A DNA stretch of 64,000 bases from Viscum album (GCA_963277665.1 CAUJRU010000137.1:1054001-1118000), one strand, 5' to 3'. Counted from the first letter of the stretch, positions 25,459-38,188 are shown. Notes: generated by a model not told the origin, from the letters alone. Made by a program: numbers and translations.

Positions 25459-27295
25459 TGTAACACCCCGAGATTTTATGAAAAATATTCTTTTCATTAA
25501 TGTCTTGTGTTGTACGATACACCAAAAGGAGCTTGAATAACATGCATCATTGACTTGCCTTGCATTACACGCAATCACGACCTTCCTCGATAGCGTGTGT
25601 AGTATGCAATACCGAGTTTCACTAAACAACGATATGCTATTAAAATATTATTAAAACTAGCTGTTATGAATAGTAATAACCAATTTTTGATATTTTGTAA
25701 ATTTTATTTTTTCAAAATGGACTTCATTTTTGGATTCGGAATATCAAAATTATCTTAGGGTGAAATTTTGGTACTTTTCGGATAACTTTCATATTCTGAT
25801 GAATAGTGAAAATTACTAAATTTTAATTAAAAACAATTTTTTTAATAGAAATAATTAATGGTGATAAATTATTAATTTGAGTAATTTTAAAGTATATTTA
25901 GAATATATTTTTACAATTTAATACAATGTTGGTCATTGGATGTAGTTTCACATTTAAACCAGACATAAACAAGTGTCAATCTTTTGATAGTTATTATAGT
26001 TTAAAAACACGTTATTTGTTTTGACGACGAGAATTAATTTTTAAATTAATTAATGTAACTGATATGTTTTGAATTTGGTAAAATAGATTTCATTTTTGAA
26101 TTCATAATATCAAATATAGCTTAGGCCTAATTTTTTGTATTTTTCTGGAAACATTCATTTTCTGATGAATAGTGAAACCACTAAGTGGTAGTTAAAAAAA
26201 CTGAATTTTTCATAAAACATAATTTTACCGCTTCTGTGAGTGGAATTTTGAAAATCCAAGAGACACGATTAATATCAAGGACTAAAATGTGGTTCAATGA
26301 GATGAAAATAATTTTTAGTGAATAGTAACTTTTGACTTTTTTTAACCACGGTTAAAAGTAAATAGGGAAATTAAGGGTCAAATTGATATTATTATTACCC
26401 TAACACATGTCCTAATTCTATTGGATAAGTGTAATTCGACCAAAAACAACCTTAGGAATAAAATATGACCATTTAAGCCCACTTGGATTAGATTAGGACA
26501 TTTATTATTAATTTATTTAAAGAAGGGTTAAAATAGTTTAAATCAATGTTTAATAAGTAAATCATTTTTAATATATGGTTATACATAAGATAAATTCGAC
26601 TATAAATATTCATTATAAAGTTAAAAATATTTCCTACATAATGATATTTTATTTTTAATTTTTAGACATTAAATAATTTAATTTATTTGGGACACAACGA
26701 TGATGCAGTAATTATCTTATTAATGAAATATTGACATAATTGATGTTATAAATACCCAAATAAATTTAATTTGAGACTTTTTATGAATTCCACTAATTTT
26801 CTAGGTTACTATGACATGTTAGTATTTCTTTTATTATCTTTTGTCGAACTAATAATTCAGTTATGATTTTTACAAAAATCAATTACCAAATAGTGTCAAA
26901 ATTGACATAAAATAGTTTTTAAAACAAATATTATATTATTAATTGTTATTTTATTCCTAAAAATCTATGGTTCGGCCAAATGACTTAGATAAGGTTATAT
27001 ATATTAATAATAAACAACTTGGGGTTCTTTTGTCTTGATATAGTAAGTTTATTAACCTTATAGTATAAGAACACAAGAAGACACGTTAAGAGTAAAATTA
27101 TTTAACTTAATGTTAAATATAAATGAGAAGGTTAAAATAGGAACCTAAACTTGTCTAAATTCTATTTTATGAGATGATTTCGACCCATATCCACCTTATC
27201 TTAGAAATAAATCAATTTGGAGCTATTTAAAACCGAATTTGGCTTTATAATAAAATAATATTTTTAGTTATTCCAAAGGTGCCCCTCTCCTCCCT

Positions 27296-27302
27296 TATAA
27301 AA
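27296..27302 (+). promoter_or_regulatory. TATA box, LTR A2
   Basis: TATAAAA followed by GGGAAC. It would drive the copy 2 transcript that contains an intact gag. Confidence 0.75.
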
Positions 27303-27471
27303 GGGAACTTCCTCCCTCTCTTCCTCACAACAATTTGAGAATTAAATCTCGGCCAAACCCTGCCAATATCTCCTCTCCACTTCCCTAGAATCATCCTAGA
27401 GGTTCTGGTCTTCTTCAAAGACCAACCCTAGTGCCCTAAGAGGAGGTTAAGAAGAGGCACGTCAAAAAGAG

Positions 27472-29265
27472 GTAATATCTATTACCGATCCTTTCCAAAT
27501 TCATTCTTCTTCAAATTCATATTCATTAGTTGTTTCATTATGAAGTAATAAAATCAGTATCACTAATATACTGATATGTTATTATAAGTTTGAAACAACC
27601 CTATTTCAACATCTATCCATCCTACGGAAAATGAAATCACCACGCGTGCGTATGTATGGAATATCGTCTCCACACCGTAGTGTAATCTATTTTCCACAAC
27701 CACCATACTTGGATGGGTATAATGGTGTAAATAATTAATATATATGATTATTATAAATAGATATTGATTCTGAAATAGTATACATACACTCCAATACAAT
27801 TCCACGATCATGGGAACGATATCATCGCTTGTGCGTACGTACGGAATACCGTCTCCACGATGTGATGTGATTCGTTCTACATGATCTTCATTTCATAATG
27901 ATTATATAAATGAATTGAATGAATAAATATGATATATAGTACATTAAGACCATTCTGGAAATTATGTATCTATAACCTAAAGAGAAGAATAAAAATTTAT
28001 TCAACAAAACACGCATAAGAACAAAAAGTTATAAACACCCGAATAACACCTAGCAATGAAATATTACTACTAAGAAGCTAAGAATATGACCATATATGAT
28101 ATCATAACAATAATTATGATTCTTTAATAAGTCAATAACATTATTTAAATCATTATACAGGAGGTTCAGACACTTACGAGGCAAATCGGACCTAAGGTAA
28201 GGAAAATATCACAATCACATTTTTATCCGAGATTGTTAATACTTTGGTATTTACTGGGGTGTATTTTATCATCCACATCCATGTTTCCTCAATATGTAAT
28301 ATTATTTCCATCCACCTACAATTTTTTAAATCATATTTTACCCTTCGGTGAGTTTTTAGTAAAATATATGAAAGGAATCTTTTATTGTTTTTCGTACGAG
28401 GTACTTTTTGACTTTTCCGACAAAAGTACGAAGAATGTTTTTTATAACTTATACGGAATGAATGGATTTTTAAAACATTATTTACAAGAATATTCCTTTA
28501 CAAGTTTTCAAGTTTATTTTTAATCAACTTCTTTTAGTTTATAATTGTATGACATGTTAAGAAAGGAAAACTGTTTTTGAAGGTGAAAAGATATTTTCCT
28601 CAAGAATGGAGTTCAAGTGTTTTATCAAAATTATTTTCCATCTAAGATAATAAAGGGTTCTGTTTCTATCCATATTATTAAATTGATTTGAATATGTTGT
28701 GATGGAATTATATTTTTATGAATTCCTTTATCTTAAATGAATTGTTTTTTGATGTCACGATGTTTAAGATTCCCATTTTTATTACATGGGTTATGCTATG
28801 ATGTATGGTTTCTAATTTTTCGGCACACATAAGAATGGTATCATTATGAGATGGGTGGGACCTATATATCCCTCCAATGCATTGGGTAAATATTTTATAT
28901 CTCATGAGATATACATGGATGGAATGGTAGGTTATACCGGTTCAGTGAAACAGGACTGAAACGAGGAGTGAACTCGGTTTAGAAAGGGAATTTGTCCACT
29001 AAGATAGTCTTGGAAATGGGTCTTGACTAATAAGAAATGATTCTCTATGATTATGTGTGTATGACACAAAGTTTCATGTTTTAAGTTATGATTATTGGGA
29101 TTAAATTTCACTACTATGATTTATCCCATGTTATGAAATTTTGATCTCTTTTGCAGGTTAAGATTTCCAAAAGATATGTTCTTATGAATATGACGTGATT
29201 GATATTTCTTTTGTTTACCCTTACTGAGCATTTGAGCTCACCATTTTAGGTTTTCTTTTCCCCAG
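27472..29265 (+). other. Predicted two-intron leader, LTR A2
   Basis: Intron 1 27472-28160 (689 bp), micro-exon 28161-28196 (36 nt), intron 2 28197-29265 (1069 bp). All four splice dinucleotides are intact and the second acceptor is TTTCCCCAG. Confidence 0.6.
27645..27872 (+). other. Twin palindrome-hairpin modules, LTR A2
   Basis: Starts at 27645 and 27830 (spacing 185). The first has lost CpGs (GTGCGTATGTATGG), yet the small stem can still form through wobbles. The second keeps ACGG-AATA-CCGT. Confidence 0.6.
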
Positions 29266-29307
29266 GACATAAATAAAGGATTTAGGTTTTAAAAAAATAA
29301 TATCTTT

Positions 29308-29373
29308 ATGGGAGATATTGAAGATCTTTCACCACGATTAGAAGATTATATTCCGAGTTTCCAAAGACACTAA
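29308..29373 (+). other. 21-codon upstream ORF, LTR A2
   Basis: Same frame and length as in A1, beginning MGDIEDLSPR. Confidence 0.3.
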
Positions 29374-29470
29374 ACTATTACAGTCCTTGTGTGTGTATTT
29401 TTGTTATGTACTAAGTATTCCACAAAAGTAATGTAATGTCCATGTATGTCAAGCTTCGGGTCTCTACAGT

Positions 29471-29482
29471 TGGTATCAGAGG
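29471..29482 (+). other. Primer binding site, A copy 2
   Basis: TGGTATCAGAGG, two bases after LTR A2. Confidence 0.85.
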
Positions 29483-29728
29483 AAAGGTTTAGTCAACCTT
29501 TGGAAACTAGGATGCAAGAACTTTAGTGAGATCCCTAGAGATATTTCTAAGGTATTTCTTGGGATGTCCCTGAGGTTAAGTATACATATAGGTTATAGTA
29601 CTAGAATTACAATAACGATCATGGAATTAAACCTAAGATGTTAGATATTGAAGGTACTCCCCCTTTATTATGTTGTTTTCCCTAGCATGATTTTTGCCTC
29701 TCACCCTATTCTTTTTGGGTTTTAGACG

Positions 29729-30844
29729 ATGGCTGGAACCCGAAGGAACCGTGTTGATCAATGCAATAGACAATGCAATGATTTTCCTCCTGAACAAACA
29801 AATGTTATGGGAGATGGAGTGAAAAATCTTATTGCTATACTTACACAAGCTATGAATCATTCTGGACTTCCAAATGAGCAGAGAAGTGAACAATATTCTA
29901 TTGAGTCCTTCATGAGGCAACGTCCACCTTCTTTCAGTGGGTCTTCTGATCCACTTGTTGCTGAACAATGGATCAGTACCACTGAAAAGATATTTTCAGT
30001 TCTTCAATGTTCTGAACATGATAAAGTCATCTTAGCAGTATATCGTTTGGAAGGTGAAGCTGATCAATGGTGGAATCTTATCAAGAATACAAGGAAAAGA
30101 GATGAAATTGAGTCCATGGAGTGGGACGAGTTCAAAAACTTATTTTGCAATAAGTACTTCCCTCGTATTCTTCGAAAAAATATGGAGAAGGAGTTTCTTG
30201 AACTAAAGCAAAAGGATGATGAATCTATTAGTGTATACGAAGTGAATTTTACAAGGCTTTCAAGGTATGCATCTGGCTTTATCATCCAACCTGAATGTAA
30301 AGTTGATCGATTCTTCAGTGGCTTAAAACCAAGTCTTCGAAGGGCATTAGATATAAGAGACTTCAGTAGCTATGAAGAAATTGTGCATTGTGCTATCAAG
30401 GTAGAAATGGAAGTTGGTGTTACTTATCCATCTCATAGTTTTGACAAGAAACGAAAGATGGAGTTCAAGGAGAAATCTCGGAATAATGGTGAAAAGAAGA
30501 TGAATGTTTCCTTATGCTCAAAGTGTGGAAAGAAGCATGGTGGAGATTGTCTTAAAGCGACAAGTAAATGTTTCAAATGTGGAAAGGAAGGTCATCGGGC
30601 ATTTGAATGCAGCAATGATGGGAAGAAGATTCCTATTGATGTAAATAAAGGAAGGGATACACAGAAAAAACCTACTACACTTCAATGCTTCAAGTGCAAG
30701 GAAATGGGGAAATATGCTAATAAATGCCCTAATCCAAGGGTTAGTGATGATCGACATGAGCAACCACTTAAGGAAAAGGACAAAGGGAAGTCACATGTGA
30801 TCACCATTGGCGATATTGAATATGACAACGATGTGGTGGAATGA
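29729..30844 (+). CDS. gag: Retrotransposon Gag, intact, 371 residues
   Basis: Ty3/gypsy-type Gag that would form the cytoplasmic particle and bind element RNA. The first 60 residues are polar. Residues about 70-230 match the plant Retrotrans_gag capsid domain: DPLVAEQWI at 74-82, LEGEADQWW at 107-115, KYFP near 142, FSSYEEIV at 212-219. A basic stretch lies at 240-251. Knuckle 1 is C263-C266-H270-C274 (short spacing), knuckle 2 is C281-C284-H289-C294 (canonical CCHC), and knuckle 3 is C320-C323-K328-C333, its histidine replaced by lysine. The start is the first ATG after the leader and is shared by all copies. The frame ends before any protease; no pol follows. Confidence 0.9.
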   Translation: MAGTRRNRVDQCNRQCNDFPPEQTNVMGDGVKNLIAILTQAMNHSGLPNEQRSEQYSIESFMRQRPPSFSGSSDPLVAEQWISTTEKIFSVLQCSEHDKVILAVYRLEGEADQWWNLIKNTRKRDEIESMEWDEFKNLFCNKYFPRILRKNMEKEFLELKQKDDESISVYEVNFTRLSRYASGFIIQPECKVDRFFSGLKPSLRRALDIRDFSSYEEIVHCAIKVEMEVGVTYPSHSFDKKRKMEFKEKSRNNGEKKMNVSLCSKCGKKHGGDCLKATSKCFKCGKEGHRAFECSNDGKKIPIDVNKGRDTQKKPTTLQCFKCKEMGKYANKCPNPRVSDDRHEQPLKEKDKGKSHVITIGDIEYDNDVVE

Positions 30845-31430
30845 TTAAGTGTTTATGTAATGGGATTCCAGAATAATGTTGTATATAGTATCATGGAATA
30901 TTAGAATATTTATGTTTTGGTCTATTGTGGTTTTCAATAATTTTATGGCATCGGTAACCATGAAAAGTGATTGAAATATTTTTGGAAAGCAGATGATATT
31001 TACATAATGAAGGGATAAATAAAATATAATATGTTTGATAGTATTCATGAGCTCATGATTGATATAAGGACTAAGTGATATCATGGTTTGAGGATATAGA
31101 ATTTTGAGGATTTTGGTATGTGGAAAGTGTTAACTTTTAACTGCAATCATGTTTTCACTAAGGTTTAATGGGTATTCATGAGAACACATGATTAAGGCCT
31201 TTGAATGTTTGGAATATGACCAACAAGACATATCTTATGATATATGGGGATCAATGATGGTATTAAATCTCTGGTAATCGTTTACACTATATTATGAGAG
31301 TGAACTGCAGTATTATGGATAAGCCTAAGGATTGGAATGGACTATGTTGGACATAAGTTAGTTTTGTTTAAGGATTAAAGTTTTTTCAATATTATTTATG
31401 GGATGTTATAGTAATATAGTTTTAGAAAAA

Positions 31431-31544
31431 GGACAACCTGCAGGACGGGCGACAGCCCATCGCGTCGGATAAGGCCGTGGGAATCGAACCCACAACCGAA
31501 GTGCGACTGGCCTTTATCGCCTACCACTGGCCTACAGGAAGTCC
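31431..31544 (-). ncRNA. Antisense tRNA-like Pol III unit, A copy 2
   Basis: 114 bp. On the minus strand: A box TAGGCCAGTGG, B box GGTTCGATTCC (31480-31490), T-arm, complementary ends and a TTTTT terminator. In the 3' half, GATGGGC and GCCCGTC can form a 7-bp stem capped by TGTC. Against copy 1 one pair changes from T-A to T-G, which keeps the stem. RNA is not proven. Confidence 0.55.
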
Positions 31545-32204
31545 TTGTTTAGTAGAAACTAGTTTTATTATATTAAGCAGTATGATATAAGAAGTATAAG
31601 TCCATTTAAGTACCATATATGATTAATCTCACTATAGATGAACTTATGTATTTTTTGATAACTTTTCTGACCTTTTGTTTGAGACAGATGGAATGACCGA
31701 TCATTCAATCACATGATCTGCTATCACATCACGAATGAAAAATTCAACTTTATTTATTTAAGAGCTGAAGTGGAAATTGTCCAAAGAATGACCAACGGTG
31801 AGACTATACTGAAATCACGAAAGTATTTCTTCTAATTCCAATTTCATCAACTTTAGGGAAATGATCTTGAAAACCAAAAATGTTGTCCTAGTGCTCTTAT
31901 ATCTGATGAATCAGATGGTACCTTATATCATCACAAATTTATGGCTTTGTAACTACTGGCTTTTCCATAGCCATGTTCTCTACCACTCCCCATCAGAACA
32001 TAATGGTTAGATGTCTCTTCTATATCCATATTTTCACCTATGTGGAAACCCAGTGATTAGTTTATTTGGGTAACCGTTACGTTTCATACTTTTGTTTTTA
32101 AAGATTGGTTTTGGTATTCCTTTTAATGATGTGGGTTTCTATCAAAGAAACTTTTGAATAGTAAACCATTTATAACCCCGACAAATTTTGAGGGCGAAAT
32201 TCAT

Positions 32205-32220
32205 TTTAAGGGGGGTAGAA
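32205..32220 (+). other. Polypurine tract, A copy 2
   Basis: TTAAGGGGGGTAGAA directly before LTR A3. The upstream inverted repeat is weakened by a C-to-T change. Confidence 0.75.
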
Positions 32221-34057
32221 TGTAACACCCCGAGATTTTATGAAAAATATTCTTTTCATTAATGTATTATGTTGTACGCTACACCAAAAGGAGTTTGAAA
32301 AACATGCATCCTTGACTTGCCTTGCATTACACGCAATCGCGACCTTCCTCGATAGCGTGTGTAGTACACAATACCGAGTTTCACTAAACAACGATATGCT
32401 ATTAAAATATTATTAAAACTAGCTGTTATGAATAGTAATAACCACTTTTTGAAATTTTGTAAATTTTATTTTTCAAAATGGACTTCATTTTTGGATTCGG
32501 AATATCAAAATTATCTTAGGGTGAAATTTTGGTACTTTTCAGATAACTTTCATATTCTGATGAATAGTGAAAATTACTAAATTATAATTAAAAACAACTT
32601 TTTTTAATAGAAATAATTAATGGTGATAAATTATTAATTTGAGTGGTTTTAAAGTATATTTAGAATATATTTTTACAATTTAATACAATGTTGGTCAATG
32701 GATGTAATTTCACATTTAAACCAGACATAAACAAGTGTCAATCTTTTGATAGTTATTATCTCTTAAAAACACGCTATTTGTTTTGACGACGGGAATTAAT
32801 TTTTAAATTAATTAATGTAACTGATATGTTTTGAATTTGGTAAAATAGACGTCATTTTTGAATTCATAATATCAAATATAGCTTAGGCCTAATTTTTTGT
32901 ATTTTTCTGGAAACGTTCATTTTTTGATGAATAGTGAAACCACTAAGTGGTAGTTAAAAAAACTGAATTTTTCATAAAACTTAATTTTACCGATTCTGTG
33001 AGGGGAATTTCAAAAATCCGAGAGACACGGTTAATATCAAGGACTAAAATGTGGTTCAATGAGATGAAAATAATTTTTATTGAATAGTAACTTTTGACTT
33101 TTTTTTACCACGGTTAAAAGTAAATAGTGTAATTAGGGGTCAAATTGATATTATTATTACCCTAACACATGTTCTAATTATATTGGATAAGTGTAATTTG
33201 ACCAAAAACAACCTTAGGAATAAAATATGACCATTTAATCCCACTTGGATTAGATTAGGACATTTATTATCAATTTATTTAAAGAAGGGTTAAAATAGTT
33301 AAAATCAACGTTTAATAAGTAAATCATTTTTAATATTGGGTTATACATAAGATAAATTCTACTATAAATATTAATTAGAAAGATAAAAAGATTTCCTACA
33401 TAATGATATTTTATTTGTAATTTTTAGACATTAAATAATTTAATTTATTTGTGACACAACGATGATGCAGTAATTATCTTATTAATGAAATATTGACATA
33501 ATTGATGTCATAAATACCCAAATAAATGTAATTTGAGACTTTTTATGAATTCCACTAATTTTATAGGTTAATATGAAATGTTATTATTTATTTTATTAAC
33601 TTTTTTCGAACTAATAATTCTGTTATGATTTTCACAAAAATCAATTTCCAAATAGTGTCAAAATTGACATAAAATAGTTTTTAAAACAAATATTATATTA
33701 TTAATTGATATTTTATTCCTAAAAATCAAAGGTTCGGCCAAATGACTTAGATAAAATTATATATATTAATAATAAACAACTTGGGGTTCGTTTGGCTTGA
33801 TATAGTAAGTTTATTAATCTTATAGTATAAGAACACAAGAAGACACTGTAAAAGTAAAATTATTTAACTTAATGTTAAATCTAAATGATAAGGTTAAAAT
33901 AGGAACCTAAACTTGTATAAATTCTATTGGATGAGATTATTTCGACGCATACCCACCTTATCTTCGAAACAAATAAATTTGGAGCTATTTAAAACTGAAT
34001 TTGGCTTTATAATAAAATAATATTTTTAGTTATTCCAAAGGTGCCCCTCTCCTCCCT

Positions 34058-34064
34058 TATAAAA
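34058..34064 (+). promoter_or_regulatory. TATA box, LTR A3
   Basis: TATAAAA followed by GGGCAC, in the conserved C-rich and pyrimidine-rich context. Confidence 0.75.
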
Positions 34065-34233
34065 GGGCACTTCCTCCCTCTCTTCCTCACACCAATTTGA
34101 GCATTCAAGCTCGACCAACCCCTGAAAATATCTCTTCTACACTTCCCTAGAATCATCCTAGAGTTTCTGGTATTCTTCAAAGACCAACCCAAGTGCCCTA
34201 AGAGGAGGTTAAGAAGAGGCGCGTCAAAAAGAG

Positions 34234-36026
34234 GTAATATCCATTACTGATCCTTTCCAAATTATTTCTTCTTCAAATTCATCTTATTTAGACTTTTCAT
34301 TATGAATTAATAACATTAGTATCACTCATATACTGATATGTTATTATAAGTATGAAAAAACCCTATTTCAACATCTATCCATCCTACGGAAAATGAAATC
34401 ACCGCGCGTGCGTACGTACGGAATACCGTCTCCACGCCGTGGGGTAATCTATTTTCCACCACCACCTTACTTGGATGGGTATAATGGTGTAAATAATTAC
34501 TATATATGATTATTATAAAGTGATATTGATTCTAAAATAGTATACATACACTCCAATACAATTCCACGATCATGGGAACGATATCATCGCTCGTGCGTAC
34601 GTACGGAATACCGTCTCCACGATGTGATGTGATTCGTTATACATGATCTTAATTGCATAATGATTATATAAGTGAATTTAATGAATAAATATGATATATA
34701 GTACATTAATAACATTATTTAAATGATTTATCTATAACCTAAAGAGAAGAATAAGAATTTATTCACCAAAACACGCATAAGAACAAAAAGTTATAAACAC
34801 CTGAATAACAAGTAGCAATGAAATATTACTACTAAGAAGATAAGAATATTACCATATATGATATCATTACAATAATTATGATTGTATAATAAGTCAATAG
34901 CATTATTTAAATCATTATACAGGAGGTTTGGACACTTACGAGGCAAATCGGACCTAAGGTAAGGAAAATATCACAATCTCATTTTTATCTGAGATTGTTT
35001 TTACTTTGGTATTTACTGGGGTGTATTTTATCATCCACATCCATGTTTCCTCAATATGTAATATTATTTCCATACACCTACAATTTTTTAAATCCTATTT
35101 TACCCTTCGGTGAGTTTTTAGTAAAAGATATGAAAGAAATATTTTATCGTTTTTCGTACAAGGTACTTTTTGACTTTTCTGACAAAAGTACGAAGAATGT
35201 TTTTTTAACTTATACGGCATGAATTGATTTTTAAAACATTATTTCCAAGAAGCTTCCTTTACAAGTTTTCATTTTTATTTTTAATCAACTTCTTTTAGTT
35301 TAGAACTGTACGACATGTTAAGAAAGGAAAAGTGTTTTTGAAGGTGAAAAGATATTTTCCTCAAGAATGGAGTTCAAGTGTTTTATCAAAATTATTTTCC
35401 ATCTAAGATAATAAAGGTTTCTATTTCTATACATATTATTACATTGATTTGAATATGTTGTGATGGAATTATATTTTTATGAATTCCTTTATCTTATATG
35501 AATTGTTTTTTGATGTCACGATGTTTAAGATTCCCATTTTTATTACATGGGTTATGCTATGATGTATGGTTTCTGATTTTGTGGCACACATAAGAATGGT
35601 ATCATTATGAGATGGGTGGGACCAATATCTCCCTCCAATTCATTGGATAAATATTGTATATCTCATGAGATAGACATGGCTGGAATGGTAGGTTATACCG
35701 GTTCAGTGAAACAGGACAGAAACGAGGAGTGAACTCGGTTCAGAAAGGGACTTTGTCCACTAAGATAGTCTTGGCAATGAGTCTTGACTAATAAGAAATT
35801 ATTCTCTATGATTATGTGTGTATGCCACAAAGTTTCATGTTTTAAGTTATGATTATTGGGATTACATTTCACAACTATGATTTATCCCATGTTATGAAAT
35901 TATGACCTCTTTTGCAGGTTAAGATTTCCAAAAGATATGTTCTTATGAATATGATGTGATTGATATTTCTTTTGTTTACCCTTACTCAGAATTTGAGCTC
36001 ACCATTTTATGTTTTCTTTTCCCCAG
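34234..36026 (+). other. Predicted two-intron leader, LTR A3
   Basis: Intron 1 34234-34922 (689 bp), micro-exon 34923-34958 (36 nt), intron 2 34959-36026 (1068 bp). All splice dinucleotides are intact. Confidence 0.6.
34407..34634 (+). other. Twin palindrome-hairpin modules, LTR A3
   Basis: Starts at 34407 and 34592. Both have a perfect CGTACGTACG palindrome and a perfect ACGG-AATA-CCGT stem, so this is the best preserved pair in the array. Confidence 0.68.
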
Positions 36027-36065
36027 GACATAAATAAAGGAGTTAGGTTTAAAAAAAAGATCTTT

Positions 36066-36131
36066 ATGGGAGATGTTGAAGATCTTTCACCACGATTAGA
36101 AGATTATATTCTGAGTTTCCAAAGACACTAA
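36066..36131 (+). other. 21-codon upstream ORF, LTR A3
   Basis: Same length and frame as A1, with one proline replaced by leucine. Confidence 0.3.
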
Positions 36132-36228
36132 ACTATTATGTTTCTTGTGTGTGTATTTTTGTTATGTACTAAGTATTCCGAAAAAGTAATGTAATGTCCA
36201 TGTATGTCAAGCTTCGGGTCTCTACAGT

Positions 36229-36240
36229 TGGTATTAGAGG
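36229..36240 (+). other. Primer binding site, A copy 3, mutated
   Basis: TGGTATTAGAGG, a C-to-T change against the other copies, which would weaken pairing with the methionine tRNA primer. Confidence 0.8.
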
Positions 36241-36486
36241 AAAGGTTTAGTCAAACTATGGAAACTAGGATGCAAGAACTTTAGTGAGATCCCTAGATAT
36301 ATTTCTAAGGTATGTCTAGGGATGTCCCTAAGGTTAAGTATACGTATAGGTTATAGTACTAGAATTACGCTAACGATCATAGAATTAAACCTAAGATGTT
36401 AGATATTGAAGGTACTCCCCCTTTATTATGTTGTTTTCCCAAGCATGATTTTTGCCTCTCACACTATTCTTTTTGGGTTTTAGACG

Positions 36487-37602
36487 ATGGCTCGAACCCG
36501 AAGGAACCGTGTTGATCAATGCAATGGACAATGCAATGATTGTCCTCCTGAACAAACAAATGTTATGGGAGATGGAGTGAAAAATCTTATTGCTATACTT
36601 ACAAAACCTATGAATCATTATGGACTTCCAAATGAGCAGAGAAGGGAACAATATTCTATTGAGTCCTTCATGAGGCAACGTCCACCTTCTTTCAGTGGGT
36701 CTTCTGATCCACTTGTTGCCGAACAATGGATCAGTACCACTGAAAAGATATTTTCAGTTCTTCAATGTTCTGAACATGATAAAGTCATCTTAGCAGTATA
36801 TCATTTGGAAGGTGAAGCTGATCAATGGTGGAATCTTATCAAGAATACGAGGCAAAGAGATGAAATTGAGTCCATGGAATGGGACGAGTTCAAAAACTTA
36901 TTTTTCAATAAGTACTTCCCTCGTATTCTTAGAACAAAGATGGAGAAGGAATTTCTTGAACTAAAGAAAAAGGATGATGAATCTATTGTTGTATACGAAG
37001 CAAATTTTACAAAGCTTTCAAGGTATGCATCTGGATTTATCATCCAACCTGAAAGTAAAGTTGATCGATTCTTTAGTGTCTTAAAACCAAGTCTTCGAAG
37101 GGCATTAGCTATAAGAGACTTCAGTAGCTATGAAGAAATTGTGCGTTGTGCTATCAAGGTAGAAATGGAAGTTAGTGTTACTTATCCATCTCATAGTTTT
37201 TACAAGAAACGAAAGATGGAGTTCAAGGAGAAATCTCAGAATAATGGTGAAAAGAAGATGAATGTTTCCTTATGCTCAAAGTGTGGAAAGAAGCATGGTG
37301 GAGATTGTCTTAAAGGGACAAGTAAATGTTTCAAATGTGGAAAGGAAGGTCATCGGGCATTTGAATGCCGCAATGATGGGAAGAAGATGCCTAATGATGC
37401 AAACAAAGGAAGGGATACACAGAATGAACCTACTACACTTCATTGCTTCAAGTACAAGGAAATGGGGCATTATGCTAATAAATTCCCTAATCCAAGGGTT
37501 AGTGATGATCGACATGAGCAACCACTTAAGACAAAGGACAAAGGGAAGTCACATGCGATCACCATTGGTGATGTTGAATATGACAATGATGTGGTGGAAT
37601 GA
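36487..37602 (+). CDS. gag: Retrotransposon Gag, open but knuckle 3 damaged
   Basis: 371 residues, full length, same start and stop as copy 2, with roughly 35-40 differences from it by eye. The capsid-type region (about 70-230) is preserved, including DPLVAEQWI and GEADQWW. Knuckles 1 (C263, C266, H270, C274) and 2 (C281, C284, H289, C294) are complete. Knuckle 3 keeps its histidine but has tyrosine and phenylalanine in place of its second and third cysteines. So copies 2 and 3 have each lost a different part of the same finger. RNA binding may be reduced; expression is unknown. Confidence 0.87.
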   Translation: MARTRRNRVDQCNGQCNDCPPEQTNVMGDGVKNLIAILTKPMNHYGLPNEQRREQYSIESFMRQRPPSFSGSSDPLVAEQWISTTEKIFSVLQCSEHDKVILAVYHLEGEADQWWNLIKNTRQRDEIESMEWDEFKNLFFNKYFPRILRTKMEKEFLELKKKDDESIVVYEANFTKLSRYASGFIIQPESKVDRFFSVLKPSLRRALAIRDFSSYEEIVRCAIKVEMEVSVTYPSHSFYKKRKMEFKEKSQNNGEKKMNVSLCSKCGKKHGGDCLKGTSKCFKCGKEGHRAFECRNDGKKMPNDANKGRDTQNEPTTLHCFKYKEMGHYANKFPNPRVSDDRHEQPLKTKDKGKSHAITIGDVEYDNDVVE

Positions 37603-38188
37603 TTAAGTGTTTATGTAATGGGATTCCAGAATAATGTTGTATATAGTATCGTGGAATATTGGAATATTTATGTTTTGGTCTATTGTGGTTTTCAATAATT
37701 TTATGGCATCGGTAACCATGAAAAGTGATTGAAATATTTTTGGAAAGCAGATGATATGAACATAATGAAGGGATAAAGAAAATTTAATATGTTTGATAGT
37801 ATTCGTGAGCTCATGATTGATATAAGGACTAAGTGATATCATGGTTTGAGGATATAGAATTTTGAGGATTTTGGTATGTGGAAAGTGTTAAATTTTAACT
37901 GCATTCATGTTTTCACTAAGGTTCAATGGGTATTAAAGATAACACATGATTAAGGCCTTTGAATGTTTGGAATATGACCAACAAGACATATCTTATGATA
38001 TATGGGGATCAACGATGGTATTAAATCTCTGGTAATCGTTTTCACTATATTATGAGAGTGGACTGCAGTATTATGGATAAGCCTAAAGATTGGAATGGAC
38101 TATGTTGGACATAAGTTAGTATTGTTTAAGGATAAAAGTTTTTTCAATATTATTTATGGTATGTTATAGTAATATAGTTTTAGAAAAA

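Larger units (their letters stand above)
25459..29468 (+). repeat. LTR A2, shared by copies 1 and 2
   Basis: 4010 bp with the same layout as A1. It is both the 3' LTR of copy 1 and the 5' LTR of copy 2, with no target duplication on either side, which defines the tandem arrangement. Confidence 0.9.
29469..32220 (+). mobile_element. Internal region A copy 2
   Basis: 2752 bp: 260-nt leader, intact gag (29729-30844), then about 1.38 kb without coding signs. The tail holds the antisense tRNA-like unit and ends in the purine tract. This is the best preserved transcription-competent arrangement in the window. Confidence 0.88.
32221..36226 (+). repeat. LTR A3, shared by copies 2 and 3
   Basis: 4006 bp with the same layout as A1; 3' LTR of copy 2 and 5' LTR of copy 3. 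Confidence 0.9.
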
